Numbered from the stretch's first letter, positions 26,578-35,573 are shown. The stretch is DNA of 64,000 bases from Anaerococcus pacaensis 9403502 (GCA_000308255.3 HG326663.1:555826-619825), one strand, 5' to 3'. Numbers and translations: made by a program. The notes: a model not told the origin generated them from the sequence alone.

Positions 26578-27316
26578 ATTGGCCTAAAACTAAGAATCTT
26601 ATCACATCGATAATGTAGTGGGTTATCATTGCGCTTGTAAGGTCGACTTTTCTTTGCAGATATGCCATGGTAAATCCAAATAAAATGAAATTTATCACAA
26701 AGCTCCCTAGATCATAACCATGGCCCAGGTTGTGTGGAATTATCATCATTAGATAAACTAAGCAGATGTTGATTGGTTTTTTTGCCTCAGTCTCCATGAT
26801 ATGGACAGCTAATGCATAGATTATAAAACGCATAGATATCTCTTCAAAAATACCAGGATTCAACGAAAGGATAAAGGGCCTTATAGTGTAATCACTAGTC
26901 CCAGCGACTTCAAGTTTTAAATTAATAAGGCCTAGGATCACACCTAGCAATAGACCAAGACCTATTGACTTAAGCTTATTGCTAGCTAATACCTTATCCC
27001 AGCCCAGATAAGACCTAAAAGTCCCTATACTAGCCCAAAAACTTAAAACTACGAGGGCAAACTGGAAAATATTGATATTGCTCATAAAAAACACTTCGTA
27101 GGCTATGGATAGGAGGGCCAACAAAATTCCAATGCCTATATCTTTTTTATTAACTTGCCAGCGATATTTAGCAAAAAGATATATACTTAGGCCAAGCATG
27201 GCAAAGAAAAATACAAAGTTCATCCAGGTATAGGTTGATATAGCACTTGCAAATGTGAGAGCCAACAAGGCTACTAGCAGACGACTTGTGCTAGAGGTAT
27301 TGTCATTATATTCCAT
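26576..27316 (-). CDS. CPBP-family intramembrane metalloprotease
   Basis: A 246-residue membrane protein with about eight helices and the ABI/CPBP motifs GIFEEISMRF (EExxxR) and a later IPHNLGHGYDLG with histidines. Relatives are CAAX-type prenyl endopeptidase homologues involved in bacteriocin immunity or membrane protein processing. A longer reading frame begins at 27367, but the ATG at 27314-27316 has AAAGGAG at proper spacing. Single gene; no bacteriocin precursor seen nearby. Confidence 0.75.
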   Translation of the reverse strand: MEYNDNTSSTSRLLVALLALTFASAISTYTWMNFVFFFAMLGLSIYLFAKYRWQVNKKDIGIGILLALLSIAYEVFFMSNINIFQFALVVLSFWASIGTFRSYLGWDKVLASNKLKSIGLGLLLGVILGLINLKLEVAGTSDYTIRPFILSLNPGIFEEISMRFIIYALAVHIMETEAKKPINICLVYLMMIIPHNLGHGYDLGSFVINFILFGFTMAYLQRKVDLTSAMITHYIIDVIRFLVLGQ

Positions 27317-27364
27317 CTTAGGGACTCCTTTGTAAGAAATAGTTATTTTTATATCATAATTATA

Positions 27365-27397
27365 CAAAAAAATCCAACTCTATATAAGAGTTGGATT
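27365..27397 (-). terminator. Terminator after nagB
   Basis: Minus-strand stem AATCCAACTCT/AGAGTTGGATT followed by a T run. Confidence 0.85.
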
Positions 27398-27415
27398 GTA
27401 AAATTATTTTAATAA

Positions 27416-28138
27416 TTATCCATTCATAGCATCTTCATCTACAAATAGATAGACATTTGGATGTAGGTGAAGGAAGCTAGCTGGGAAGTCTGGATAGATT
27501 GTATCTTCTTCTAGGATTCTACGTACAACTTCATGTTTGCCCTTACCACTTGCAAGAACAATTAGAGTCTTCGCATTAAAGACATCTGCCATACCCATTG
27601 AGATTGCATATTTTGGCACATCATCTGCCGATTCAAAAAATCTTGAGTTAGCATCTATAGTTTCTTGGCTAAGTTCAACTATCGATGTTCTTTGATTTAG
27701 CTTCTCTGCTGGTTCGTTGAAAGCGAGATGCCCATTTGGGCCCAGGCCTAGGATTTGGATATCTCTTTGGCCAAATTCATCTAGGAGCTCATCGTAGTCT
27801 TTGGTGTATTTTTCATCAGCCTCTGGTGCGTAAGGCAAGTGGGTTGCCCCTTCTTTGAAGTCCACCTTGTTAAATAGATTTTCATTCATAAAATATTGGT
27901 AAGATTGGTCGTTATCTTTATCTATGCCAATATATTCGTCAAGATTGACACTTTTTGCATATTTAAAAGAAATTTCACCATCTTTGCTAGCCTTGGCTAA
28001 GTTTTCATATAGTCCAATTGGTGTAGATCCTGTAGCAAGGCCAAATTTGATTTGTGGTTTCTCTTCTATATTTGATATAACAAAATCAGCAGCTTTCTTG
28101 CTCATTTCATCGTAATCTTTGCTAACTATTACTTTCAT
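27416..28138 (-). CDS. nagB: Glucosamine-6-phosphate deaminase
   Basis: A 240-residue NagB. GLATGSTPIGLYENL is the phosphate-binding loop, NLDEYIGID carries the catalytic aspartate and GLGPNGHLAFNEP the histidine that opens the sugar ring. Converts glucosamine-6-phosphate to fructose-6-phosphate and ammonia. The start at 28136-28138 follows AAAGGAGATTTT; an upstream in-frame start at 28183 lacks a site. The allosteric C-terminal residues of enterobacterial NagB are absent, as usual in Firmicutes. Confidence 0.94.
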   Translation of the reverse strand: MKVIVSKDYDEMSKKAADFVISNIEEKPQIKFGLATGSTPIGLYENLAKASKDGEISFKYAKSVNLDEYIGIDKDNDQSYQYFMNENLFNKVDFKEGATHLPYAPEADEKYTKDYDELLDEFGQRDIQILGLGPNGHLAFNEPAEKLNQRTSIVELSQETIDANSRFFESADDVPKYAISMGMADVFNAKTLIVLASGKGKHEVVRRILEEDTIYPDFPASFLHLHPNVYLFVDEDAMNG

Positions 28139-28250
28139 AAAATCTCCTTTACTAAAATTAATGACTATTCTATAATTACCCAAATAATATCTTATAAAAA
28201 TTATATAAGATGATATAATTAAGTTAATTTATAAACTGGAGGTAGTACAA

Positions 28251-30230
28251 TTGGAAAATCAAATATCTTTTGCAGATCAAACAAACGAGAATTTGTCGAC
28301 ACTTCATATAACATACGAAAATACTATAGGGTCAATGAGTATAGAAGAGATTTTTGATATTACAAAATATAATAAAATGCGAGCAGTAACTTACTCCGCC
28401 TCTCCTAATTTTTTAAATAAATATTTGATTGATTTCGATAGTGTAGAAATTGTAGTTGGAATAAATGAAGATAGGGTGCAATCAGCTGTCAACGATATAG
28501 CAAATAATATTAAATCTAAAGTTTTATCAAGTATTTGTAATGAGCCAATAAAATACTACGAAAACTTAGATATTAATTTAAAAAACAAGCTTAATGAAAA
28601 GAGCTTTGATATCAAGGTTCCTTTAGGCTTTACTATCCATTCTAAATTCTATTTATTAGAAAACACAAAGACTTTGGACAATAGAGTTATTTTAGGTTCT
28701 GCTAATTTATCTGAACATGCCTTTTCAAATAAATCAAACCAATTCGAAAATATTATTATATACGACAACAGCCCTCTATATGACATACAAGATGAACTAT
28801 ATAAATCTTATGAGCCATATCTAACCCATTATTTTCCAAAAGATTTATATAAAAGAAATATGAAACTTACATCTACAGATATTGCCGTCTTTTTATCAAA
28901 TGAGGATGTAGACCAGATTCAAAGAAATAGCATAATCGATGATATTGAAAACGTAAAAGATAAAATTGCACTAGCCATTTTACCTCCAGATACTCTAGAG
29001 CAGATGAGAAATATAGATCTTGGTAGAGAAGAGATGATATCAAATAATAAACAGCAAGTAAAATATGAAGAAGCTGCTTATCAAATAGTAAAGGAATCGA
29101 TAAATACTCGAACAAATAAGTCAAAGATTAAAGAGAAAGCTAGCATTAAAAAAACTGTAGAAAACAATATAAAACCACTCAAAGTTAAAACATCTCAAAA
29201 TTCATTAGAAAGAGATGCGATTTATAGCAAGGTCGATTTAAGAAATACGGATGCGGACCGATCAGGCCTGCTTATAAAAAGTCAAGTCAATGATACATAT
29301 ATGAATTTGGGTGAATATGCTGACATAGATACAATTAGAAACGGTCTAATACAAATTGATAAGTTTATTAAAACTTTTGAAAATTATTCAACAAAATACA
29401 CTGATGAATATGGACAGCGTATTATGGAGGTAATATTATATAGCTTCAGCTCACCATTCTTATACGAAATTAAAAAACTTGCTAGAACCAACGAAGAAAG
29501 ACTAGATGTTCCTCAATTCCTGTTTATTGGTGGAGCAGCTGGGTCAGGAAAAAGTTCTTTGATAAAGATGATCAGTAAGATGCTAGGAGTCTCTAACATA
29601 CCTTATCACAACTATGCTGATTTAGGGGACGGCCATAGGGCAAAGTCTGAAAGAAAAAATACATTGGAAGCATGGGCCAATGAAGAAAATGTATATCCAA
29701 TCATAGTAGACGAACTACCAATTGAATTTTTTAGTAATGAAAATTATGGCAAGTCTTTAATCATGAATTTGGCTAATAGAAATGTATTAACTGTTAACCC
29801 GTTTCCAACTATAATTGCTACCACAAATGCAGATTCTTATACTCTACCAGAAGAAGCCAGACGTAGATCCTATTATCTAAAAATTGATAAGGTATTCTCG
29901 GATGATTTTAGAAAGGACTCTCCCCTTGCTTATATCGATATATATGAAAATATGGATAGTAGTCTTTTTAAAGATTATATAATGCAGATGTCTAAAAGAC
30001 TTGAAAACAAGGACGATTACGAATGGAACCATTTTGCCGATGGGGTATCTAAAGTTGATTTCCTATATCAGACCAGGGAAATTTTAAATATTATTACTCC
30101 ATCTGCCAGATGCCACTGCCTAGATATTTTCCTGACAAAAGGTATACCGATGATTATGAAACCAATCAGGAAAAATGGAAAAAGCTTTATAAGAGAGCTG
30201 GAGATGATTATTTTAAATTTGATCCAGTAA
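28251..30230 (+). CDS. PLD-like nuclease fused to AAA+ ATPase (interrupted by frameshift)
   Basis: A 659-residue ORF with TTG start preceded by GGAGGT. The N-terminal domain is phospholipase D-like: GFTIHSKFYLLENTK has the HxK pair (His130, Lys132), followed by ILGSANLSEHAF. Only one HKD half is present, so a dimer would be needed. A charged helical linker (about 260-350) precedes an AAA+ domain: Walker A GGAAGSGKSS (about 427-436), Walker B PIIVDELP (487-488), sensor ATTNAD and an EEARRR arginine-finger region. The last 40 residues are out of frame; the family continuation lies in 30110-30670. It is an isolated gene with no mobility gene beside it. The PLD-ATPase combination suggests nucleic-acid-targeting defence, but this is inferred. 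Confidence 0.65.
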   Translation: MENQISFADQTNENLSTLHITYENTIGSMSIEEIFDITKYNKMRAVTYSASPNFLNKYLIDFDSVEIVVGINEDRVQSAVNDIANNIKSKVLSSICNEPIKYYENLDINLKNKLNEKSFDIKVPLGFTIHSKFYLLENTKTLDNRVILGSANLSEHAFSNKSNQFENIIIYDNSPLYDIQDELYKSYEPYLTHYFPKDLYKRNMKLTSTDIAVFLSNEDVDQIQRNSIIDDIENVKDKIALAILPPDTLEQMRNIDLGREEMISNNKQQVKYEEAAYQIVKESINTRTNKSKIKEKASIKKTVENNIKPLKVKTSQNSLERDAIYSKVDLRNTDADRSGLLIKSQVNDTYMNLGEYADIDTIRNGLIQIDKFIKTFENYSTKYTDEYGQRIMEVILYSFSSPFLYEIKKLARTNEERLDVPQFLFIGGAAGSGKSSLIKMISKMLGVSNIPYHNYADLGDGHRAKSERKNTLEAWANEENVYPIIVDELPIEFFSNENYGKSLIMNLANRNVLTVNPFPTIIATTNADSYTLPEEARRRSYYLKIDKVFSDDFRKDSPLAYIDIYENMDSSLFKDYIMQMSKRLENKDDYEWNHFADGVSKVDFLYQTREILNIITPSARCHCLDIFLTKGIPMIMKPIRKNGKSFIRELEMIILNLIQ

Positions 30231-30670
30231 GTGGCCATTTGTTCTTCAATATCAAATTATTAGATGAAAACATGAAGGGATATGGGCGAAATGAATCTGA
30301 TATCTACAAGCAAGGTCTAGATCAAAAAGTTGTAGTAGGATCGTTAACTGGCATAGATATCGAGCTTGATACCAGGGAATTTTTTAAATGGATTAATATT
30401 GAAAACCCCTATAGCAAATATTATAGAAATCTCATAAAAGATTATTTCGTAAATAATAAGAAATTCGTAGAAAAAGATAAAGACTACATCTACCTTCCTT
30501 TACGTTTTAATAGCTCAGCGGATGAAGAAATTGCTACTATATCCGAATGGATAAGTGGAGAGATAAATGTGAAGAAGAATCAAGATAATTTTATATTTCC
30601 TAGAAGTGATTTCTTTGATTGGATTGGAATTAAAGATAGTTCAAGCTTTTTTAGTAAACTATTTTCATAA
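30110..30670 (+). CDS. C-terminal continuation of the PLD-AAA+ protein in another frame
   Basis: A 186-residue ORF starting inside the preceding gene. Its first residues (MPLPRYFPDKRYTDDYE) join naturally to the upstream protein at ILNIITPSAR, giving a full product near 806 residues. One lost base near 30100-30110 explains the shift. The segment has no ribosome binding site of its own. It ends with a DTREFFKWINIENPYS / PRSDFFDWIGIKDSSS pair of similar helical motifs that may form a small C-terminal recognition domain. No family is recognised. Confidence 0.5.
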   Translation: MPLPRYFPDKRYTDDYETNQEKWKKLYKRAGDDYFKFDPVSGHLFFNIKLLDENMKGYGRNESDIYKQGLDQKVVVGSLTGIDIELDTREFFKWINIENPYSKYYRNLIKDYFVNNKKFVEKDKDYIYLPLRFNSSADEEIATISEWISGEINVKKNQDNFIFPRSDFFDWIGIKDSSSFFSKLFS

Positions 30671-30705
30671 AAAAGGGCCTAGCTGAGCTAGGCCTTAAAT
30701 TTTTT
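30671..30705. terminator. Bidirectional terminator between PLD-AAA+ gene and rubrerythrin
   Basis: AGGGCCTAGCT/GCTAGGCCTT hairpin with A run and T run on either side. Confidence 0.85.
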
Positions 30706-31294
30706 AGAAGTTATCTTGTTTTAGTTGGAAGTATTCTCTACCGTGGTGGCAAGATGGACATTCTTCTGGAGCTTCATAGCTTTCACAGATATATCCACAG
30801 TTGCTACATTGCCAGTATACTAGTTCGTCACGTTTAAATACTCTATCATTTTCCATATTATCGATTAGTTTTTTGAATCTATCTAAGTGAGCTTTTTCAG
30901 CTAGTGCTATAAAGTGGAAGGTGTCTGCTATATCATCAAATCCTTCTTCACGAGCCACTTTAGAAAAGTCTTCATACATTTCTTCATATTCGTTTGTTTC
31001 GTTGATTTCACAACCCTTAAGGTTGGTAAGTGTGTCGTGGAAAGTCACTGGAAATGATAAGTATTTTTCATTTAGTGGAACCTCTTCGTTTTTGTATTCT
31101 TCTTTAAGGTATTTATAAAATTGTTCAGCATGTTCTTTTTCATTATCTGCTGTTTCTTGGAAGATATTTGAAATTTGAACATAACCTTCTTTTTTAGCAA
31201 CGCCTGCTGCTAGTACGTATCTCATGTTTGCTTGACATTCACCAACAAAACCTGTAATGAGGTTAGATGCTGTCTTACTTCCTCTTAGTTCCAT
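30704..31294 (-). CDS. rbr: Rubrerythrin
   Basis: A 196-residue rubrerythrin with a ferritin-like diiron domain (GECQANMRY, ETADNEKEHAEQF and a second FHFIALAEKAHLDRF helix pair with ExxH ligands) and a C-terminal rubredoxin site of two knuckles, CSNCGY and CPSCHHG. It reduces hydrogen peroxide in anaerobes. The gene has a near-consensus promoter (31342-31370) and three TTATGTA repeats over the start region. Confidence 0.95.
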   Translation of the reverse strand: MELRGSKTASNLITGFVGECQANMRYVLAAGVAKKEGYVQISNIFQETADNEKEHAEQFYKYLKEEYKNEEVPLNEKYLSFPVTFHDTLTNLKGCEINETNEYEEMYEDFSKVAREEGFDDIADTFHFIALAEKAHLDRFKKLIDNMENDRVFKRDELVYWQCSNCGYICESYEAPEECPSCHHGREYFQLKQDNF

Positions 31295-31341
31295 TATGTA
31301 CTCCTTTATGTAACATTATGTAATATTCTTTCGACATGTTC

Positions 31342-31370
31342 ATTATACAAAATGCTGAAAACCTTGTCAA
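31342..31370 (-). promoter_or_regulatory. Consensus promoter of rubrerythrin
   Basis: On the minus strand TTGACA and TATAAT are separated by exactly 17 bases. Between it and the start codon, TTATGTA appears (plus-strand reading) at 31294, 31306 and 31316, which may be an operator. Confidence 0.75.
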
Positions 31371-31392
31371 ACTTTGGACTATTGGATAGGGT

Positions 31393-31704
31393 TTACATCC
31401 AATCAATATAATTTTGTCCAGCATAGAATATTCTAACTATTTCAACAATTTTATAATTTTTATTTATCCTATAAAAGATTACAAAACTCTTAACAGGATA
31501 CATCCTTAGTCCTTCCGGTCCATTTGCAGATTCATACTTTTTGAAGCGTTCAGGCATAAAATTTAATCGGTCCGTATATGATATAAGGCTTTCAACTATT
31601 TCATTTGCAGTATCTAAGGACTGGCTAATTTCGTAGGTAAATCTATGGATACTTAAGATATCTTCTTCTGCCTGATCTGAGTATCTGATTTCATAATCAT
31701 TCAT
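31393..31704 (-). CDS. RelE/ParE-family toxin
   Basis: A 103-residue toxin of the RelE/ParE superfamily: YEIRYSDQAEEDILSIHRFT opening, GPEGLRMYPVKSFVIFYRI core strands and VEIVRIFYAGQNYIDWM ending, the typical (I/V)xIxRIxHxxxD-like tail. RelE members cut mRNA on the ribosome and ParE members poison gyrase; the tail alone does not decide. The start at 31702-31704 overlaps the end of the antitoxin gene by 8 bases. An upstream in-frame start at 31767 would place much of the N-terminus inside the antitoxin gene and is disfavoured. Confidence 0.82.
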   Translation of the reverse strand: MNDYEIRYSDQAEEDILSIHRFTYEISQSLDTANEIVESLISYTDRLNFMPERFKKYESANGPEGLRMYPVKSFVIFYRINKNYKIVEIVRIFYAGQNYIDWM

Positions 31705-32008
31705 AGGTGTTACCAGCCTCTCTAATTCTTGCCAGAACTTCTTCAGCAGAGTGATATCTGCCTTCATTTAATGACTTGATGCCTGCTTCTAACAATTCAT
31801 TTAATTTATTCTCAGATATATTTTCGATATTTAAAGGATGGTCTTCTGGCAATCTCAATTCAAATGGCAGGCCTTTAGTAATTATTATCTGTCTATAAAA
31901 CATATCGATAGCATTTGATGGGGTGATTCCTAGTTCTTTTAGGATATTTTCTGCTTCTTCTTTGACTTCAGGATTCATTCTAATATTTAAATTGGCTGAT
32001 TTTTGCAT
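31697..32008 (-). CDS. RelB/DinJ-family antitoxin
   Basis: A 103-residue antitoxin. Residues 1-45 form a ribbon-helix-helix domain (ANLNIRMNPEVKEEAENIL then ITPSNAIDMFYRQI) as in RelB/DinJ. The tail (about 65-103) would wrap the toxin. The start at 32006-32008 follows AAGGAG. The promoter at 32028-32057 probably carries the operator bound by the complex. Confidence 0.85.
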   Translation of the reverse strand: MQKSANLNIRMNPEVKEEAENILKELGITPSNAIDMFYRQIIITKGLPFELRLPEDHPLNIENISENKLNELLEAGIKSLNEGRYHSAEEVLARIREAGNTYE

Positions 32009-32027
32009 GGCTTTCTCCTTTTTATAT

Positions 32028-32057
32028 ATTATACAAGCTTTGCCTACACAATGCCAA
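32028..32057 (-). promoter_or_regulatory. Promoter of the RelBE-like module
   Basis: TTGGCA and TATAAT on the minus strand are separated by 18 bases, 20 bases before the antitoxin start. Confidence 0.6.
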
Positions 32058-32060
32058 CAC

Positions 32061-32086
32061 AAAAAAAGAAGACCATTGGCCTTCTT
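32061..32086 (-). terminator. Terminator after the nucleotidyltransferase gene
   Basis: Minus-strand stem AAGAAGGCC/GGTCTTCTT with a three-base loop and a T run. Confidence 0.75.
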
Positions 32087-32092
32087 TTGTAA

Positions 32093-33013
32093 TCACCCAT
32101 TCCAAATATTTCTTGGGTACTCATCCATATCTAGCATATGCCTAAATTGCTCTTGGGCTGGGGCTAGGTCTTCTTTGTAGGTGATGCCGATCCATTTTTC
32201 ATTGGTTGGGATAATTGTCACATCGGCTATATCTTTTTCTAAGAATTCTCCTATCATTTCAGGCAGAACGTATTCAGCCTTTTCCAAATTCTCCTTATTT
32301 TTTTCTAGATAATTTATAAAATACTCTTCACAAAGGTCGATAAAGTCTGGATAAGTCGCCCAGAGGTTCATAGATACTAGGGAATCCATATTTAGGATGT
32401 CCTTGCCAAGTCCCTCTCTACTGGTAAAGGTTCCATCATCTTCTAGCTTTATTTCGTGGGTTTCAAGGATACTTACTAGTTTATTTTCTTCATTTCCAAT
32501 CGATACTCCTCGGGTCACTGTACCACTGTCAGATAGGGTGTTTTTTAGTTTGTAACCTGCCATGGCGATTTGTAATTTATCTGTAGCTTGATTTGCTGGA
32601 TCTATTAGAAAGTCGTGTAGGACCTTAAAGACTTCCTTGCCGTAGTAGTCATCGGCATTTATTATTAAAAATGGCCCATCAACTATGCCCTTGGTTGCAA
32701 GGACCGCGGCCACCGTTCCATATGGTTTGGTGCGGCCATCTGGACTTGTAAATCCTCCTGGCAAATCGAGACTTTGGTAGGCATACTCTACTTCTACTAT
32801 TTCTGATATCCTATCGCCTATTATCTTTTTAAAGTCAGCCTCAATCTCATCTCTGATTATAAATACAACTTTGTCAAAGCCAGCATTTATAGCATCATAT
32901 ATCGAGTAATCAATTATGGTATAGCCATTGTCATCCATCTTGGCCAATTGCTTGATGCCCGCCCCGTATCTCGAGCCAATCCCAGCAGCCAACACTACTA
33001 ATGTGGTTTTCAT
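32093..33013 (-). CDS. Sugar-phosphate nucleotidyltransferase-like protein
   Basis: A 306-residue nucleotidyltransferase. The LAAGIGSRYGAGIKQL signature binds the NTP, and LIINADDYYGKE carries the metal-binding aspartates. The C-terminal third is of unknown function, and no dedicated sugar-pathway genes sit beside it. The product could be an NDP-hexose, alditol or choline-related activated metabolite. The ATG at 33011-33013 follows GGTGGAG and is preferred over the in-frame GTG at 33020-33022. Confidence 0.75.
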   Translation of the reverse strand: MKTTLVVLAAGIGSRYGAGIKQLAKMDDNGYTIIDYSIYDAINAGFDKVVFIIRDEIEADFKKIIGDRISEIVEVEYAYQSLDLPGGFTSPDGRTKPYGTVAAVLATKGIVDGPFLIINADDYYGKEVFKVLHDFLIDPANQATDKLQIAMAGYKLKNTLSDSGTVTRGVSIGNEENKLVSILETHEIKLEDDGTFTSREGLGKDILNMDSLVSMNLWATYPDFIDLCEEYFINYLEKNKENLEKAEYVLPEMIGEFLEKDIADVTIIPTNEKWIGITYKEDLAPAQEQFRHMLDMDEYPRNIWNG

Positions 33014-33128
33014 ACTCTCCACCTTTCATTTTATCTTATGTAATTATATATATCTTACCCAATATATTGTATCCAATATAAAAGTCAAAAAGGGTATATA
33101 TTTTTAAAGAGCAAACTAGGAGGTAACA

Positions 33129-34403
33129 ATGCAATTAGATTTAACAAATGTTGATATTAGCAAATTAAATGACTATGAACAAAGTGCCATGGATGCCTTT
33201 AATACTCTAATGGACGAATCTGGCGAAGGCAACGACTTTTTAGGTTGGATTGATAGGCCTGAAAACTATGACAAAGAAGAGTTTGAAAGAATAAAAAAAG
33301 CTGCAGCTAAAATCCAATCTGACTCTGATATCCTCGTATCAGTTGGTATTGGTGGGTCTTACCTAGGCATTAAGGCAACCGATGTTGCCCTAGATAAGTA
33401 CTTTGATTCGGATAGAAAAGTAGAATTGATTTATGCCGGCCACCAATTATCTGGCCAATATATGAATGAATTGCTTGACTACTTAAAAGATAAAGATTAC
33501 TCAATAAATATAATTTCAAAATCAGGTACCACCACAGAACCAGCTATAGCTTTTAGATTCTTAAAAGAAGCAATCGAGGCAAAATACGGCAAAGAAGAAG
33601 CCAAAGGCCGCATCTATGCTACAACTGACAAGGAAAAGGGAGCTCTTAAAACTCTTGCCACAGAAGAAGGCTACGAAACATTTGTAGTTCCAGATGATAT
33701 AGGAGGTAGATTTTCAGTTATATCTGCAGTTGGCCTCCTTCCACTAGCTGCAGCTGGCATTAATATCGATGACTTTATGGCAGGTTTTGCAGCTGGTCGT
33801 GACAAATATAAAAATGCTGATTTTAAGTCAAATGACGCAATTAGATATGCAGCTATCCGTAATATGCTATATGAAAACGGAGCGGCACTAGAAGTGCTTG
33901 TAAATTACGAACCAAAACTCAGCTACATTGCCGAATGGTGGAAGCAACTATTTGCAGAATCTGAAGGCAAAGATGGCAAGGGAATATTCCCAGTATCAGT
34001 AAATAACACAACCGACCTCCACAGCCTCGGTCAAATGATTCAAGATGGCCAAAGAAACCTTTTTGAAACAGTAATAGAGATTGAAAATCCAGTAGCTGAC
34101 ATCGAAATCAAAGAAGACAAAGATGACCTTGACGGCCTAAACTTCCTAGCTGGCAAGACCATGAATTATGTCAATAAACAAGCCATGGAAGGTACAACTA
34201 TTGCCCACGTAAACGGACACGTACCAAATATCCGTATCAAGCTAGACGAAGTATCTGCCAAAACCATAGGCGAACTCTACTACTTCTTTGAAATCGCAGT
34301 TGGCGTATCAGGCTATATGCTAGGGGTAAATCCATTTAACCAACCAGGCGTAGAAGAATACAAGGGACAAATGTTTAAATTACTCGGCAAACCGGGATAT
34401 TAA
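33129..34403 (+). CDS. pgi: Glucose-6-phosphate isomerase
   Basis: A 424-residue phosphoglucose isomerase, close to the short Firmicutes form. [13 protein letters not shown] and [18 protein letters not shown] bind the phosphate, and [24 protein letters not shown] are the conserved C-terminal segments. Interconverts glucose-6-phosphate and fructose-6-phosphate in glycolysis. The stop codon lies within a 36-bp palindrome. Confidence 0.95.
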   Translation: MQLDLTNVDISKLNDYEQSAMDAFNTLMDESGEGNDFLGWIDRPENYDKEEFERIKKAAAKIQSDSDILVSVGIGGSYLGIKATDVALDKYFDSDRKVELIYAGHQLSGQYMNELLDYLKDKDYSINIISKSGTTTEPAIAFRFLKEAIEAKYGKEEAKGRIYATTDKEKGALKTLATEEGYETFVVPDDIGGRFSVISAVGLLPLAAAGINIDDFMAGFAAGRDKYKNADFKSNDAIRYAAIRNMLYENGAALEVLVNYEPKLSYIAEWWKQLFAESEGKDGKGIFPVSVNNTTDLHSLGQMIQDGQRNLFETVIEIENPVADIEIKEDKDDLDGLNFLAGKTMNYVNKQAMEGTTIAHVNGHVPNIRIKLDEVSAKTIGELYYFFEIAVGVSGYMLGVNPFNQPGVEEYKGQMFKLLGKPGY

Positions 34404-34428
34404 TTCCCGAGCGGGAATTAATATCCCG
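34393..34428. repeat. 36-bp palindrome over the pgi stop codon
   Basis: Two perfect 17-base arms (CGGGATATTAATTCCCG and its complement) around a central AG. There is no T run after it, so it is not a typical terminator; it could protect the mRNA end, attenuate, or be an extragenic repeat unit. Confidence 0.8.
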
Positions 34429-34520
34429 CCCTGAGCTTAGCCGAAAGACCTACTGTCCTAATCGAAATTGACGGACCTAATCAAAAATCTTTTAATGTCA
34501 TACAAATTCAGCAATTAACC

Positions 34521-34549
34521 TTGGCAAAGCTAGAATATTCAAATATAAT
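34521..34549 (+). promoter_or_regulatory. Promoter of the lactate dehydrogenase gene
   Basis: TTGGCA and TATAAT with 17-base spacing. It lies upstream of the terminator at 34570-34600, which would then fall in the ldh leader. Confidence 0.65.
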
Positions 34550-34569
34550 AATAAGATAGAGTGCACACA

Positions 34570-34600
34570 AAAAAGAGCTAAGCGTTACGGCTCTTTTTTT
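34570..34600 (+). terminator. Terminator-like hairpin in the pgi-ldh interval
   Basis: AAAAAAGAGC / GCTCTTTTTTT with an 11-base loop. It can end pgi transcripts, but because a promoter lies just upstream it may also act as an attenuator for ldh. Confidence 0.7.
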
Positions 34601-34622
34601 GCTTATACGTAAGGAGCTTTAA

Positions 34623-35528
34623 ATGAAAAAAATATCTTTAATTGGTTTAGGACACGTGGGATCTACTGTAGCCCACACTTTAATTGAGCGTCAACTTTGC
34701 GATAATCTTGCTCTCTTTGACAAAAAAGAGATACTCGCCAATGCAGAAGTCAACGACCTAAACGATGCTATGGTAAGACGTGATGGTCATGTGAACCTTA
34801 AGGCAGGAGAAATATCTGACCTAGATGATAGTGATATAATTATCTTTGCCCCTGGCGACATCACCATCCTCCAAAGATACAATGACCGCTTAGAAGAATT
34901 CAAATTTACCCAAAAATGTGTTGAAGAATGGGCTCCAATCATAAAAGAATCAAAATTTGATGGAATCATCGTATCTATTACCAACCCTTGCGATGTCATA
35001 GCAAATTATATGCAAGAACTTACGGGTATCCCACGCAAGAGAGTGATTGGTACAGGCACAATTCTAGATACAGCTAGGATGAAAAATGCCGTTGCCAAAT
35101 ACCTAGACCTAGATCCAAATTCAATCGATGGCTATGTAATAGGCGAGCACGGCAACAGCCAATTCGTGGCATGGTCCAATGTCTCAATTGCTAATAAGCC
35201 AATCACAGAAATCATGGACAAACAAGTCCTAGATGATATCGAAGCATCTACTAGGATGAAGGCCTTTGAAACAGTCCATGCCAAGGGCTACACATCTTAT
35301 GGTATAGCCAATTCTACCTGTATCGTAGTAGAAACTATCTTTAAAGATGCTAAAACTATCCTACCAGTATCTTCATACTCTGAAGAAGATGGTTGCTACA
35401 TTGGCCATCCAGCAGTAGTGGGTAGAGAAGGAATTATCAAAGACTATAAATTGACCCTAAATTCTGACGAACAAGCCCAATGGGATCATTCTGTAAAGAC
35501 CATTAGAGAAACTGTTCCAAATAAATAG
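34623..35528 (+). CDS. L-lactate / L-2-hydroxy acid dehydrogenase
   Basis: A 301-residue NAD-dependent dehydrogenase of the lactate/malate family. The Rossmann motif is ISLIGLGHVGSTVAHTL, the substrate histidine is in IGEHGNSQFVAWS, and VSITNPCDVIANYMQELTG is the conserved NP-D segment. The region around the usual substrate loop (GDITILQRYNDR) resembles L-2-hydroxyisocaproate dehydrogenases more than classical LDH, so the substrate may be pyruvate or a branched 2-oxo acid. It has its own promoter and an AAGGAGC ribosome binding site. Confidence 0.85.
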   Translation: MKKISLIGLGHVGSTVAHTLIERQLCDNLALFDKKEILANAEVNDLNDAMVRRDGHVNLKAGEISDLDDSDIIIFAPGDITILQRYNDRLEEFKFTQKCVEEWAPIIKESKFDGIIVSITNPCDVIANYMQELTGIPRKRVIGTGTILDTARMKNAVAKYLDLDPNSIDGYVIGEHGNSQFVAWSNVSIANKPITEIMDKQVLDDIEASTRMKAFETVHAKGYTSYGIANSTCIVVETIFKDAKTILPVSSYSEEDGCYIGHPAVVGREGIIKDYKLTLNSDEQAQWDHSVKTIRETVPNK

Positions 35529-35550
35529 GACAAGGCCATAAACCTTGTCC

Positions 35551-35573
35551 ATTCCCTGCGGGGATTCTTTTTA
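35551..35573 (+). terminator. Terminator region after the lactate dehydrogenase gene
   Basis: ATTCCC/GGGGAT hairpin followed by TCTTTTT; a second hairpin GGACAAGG/CCTTGTCC (35528-35550) precedes it and overlaps the stop codon. Confidence 0.6.
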
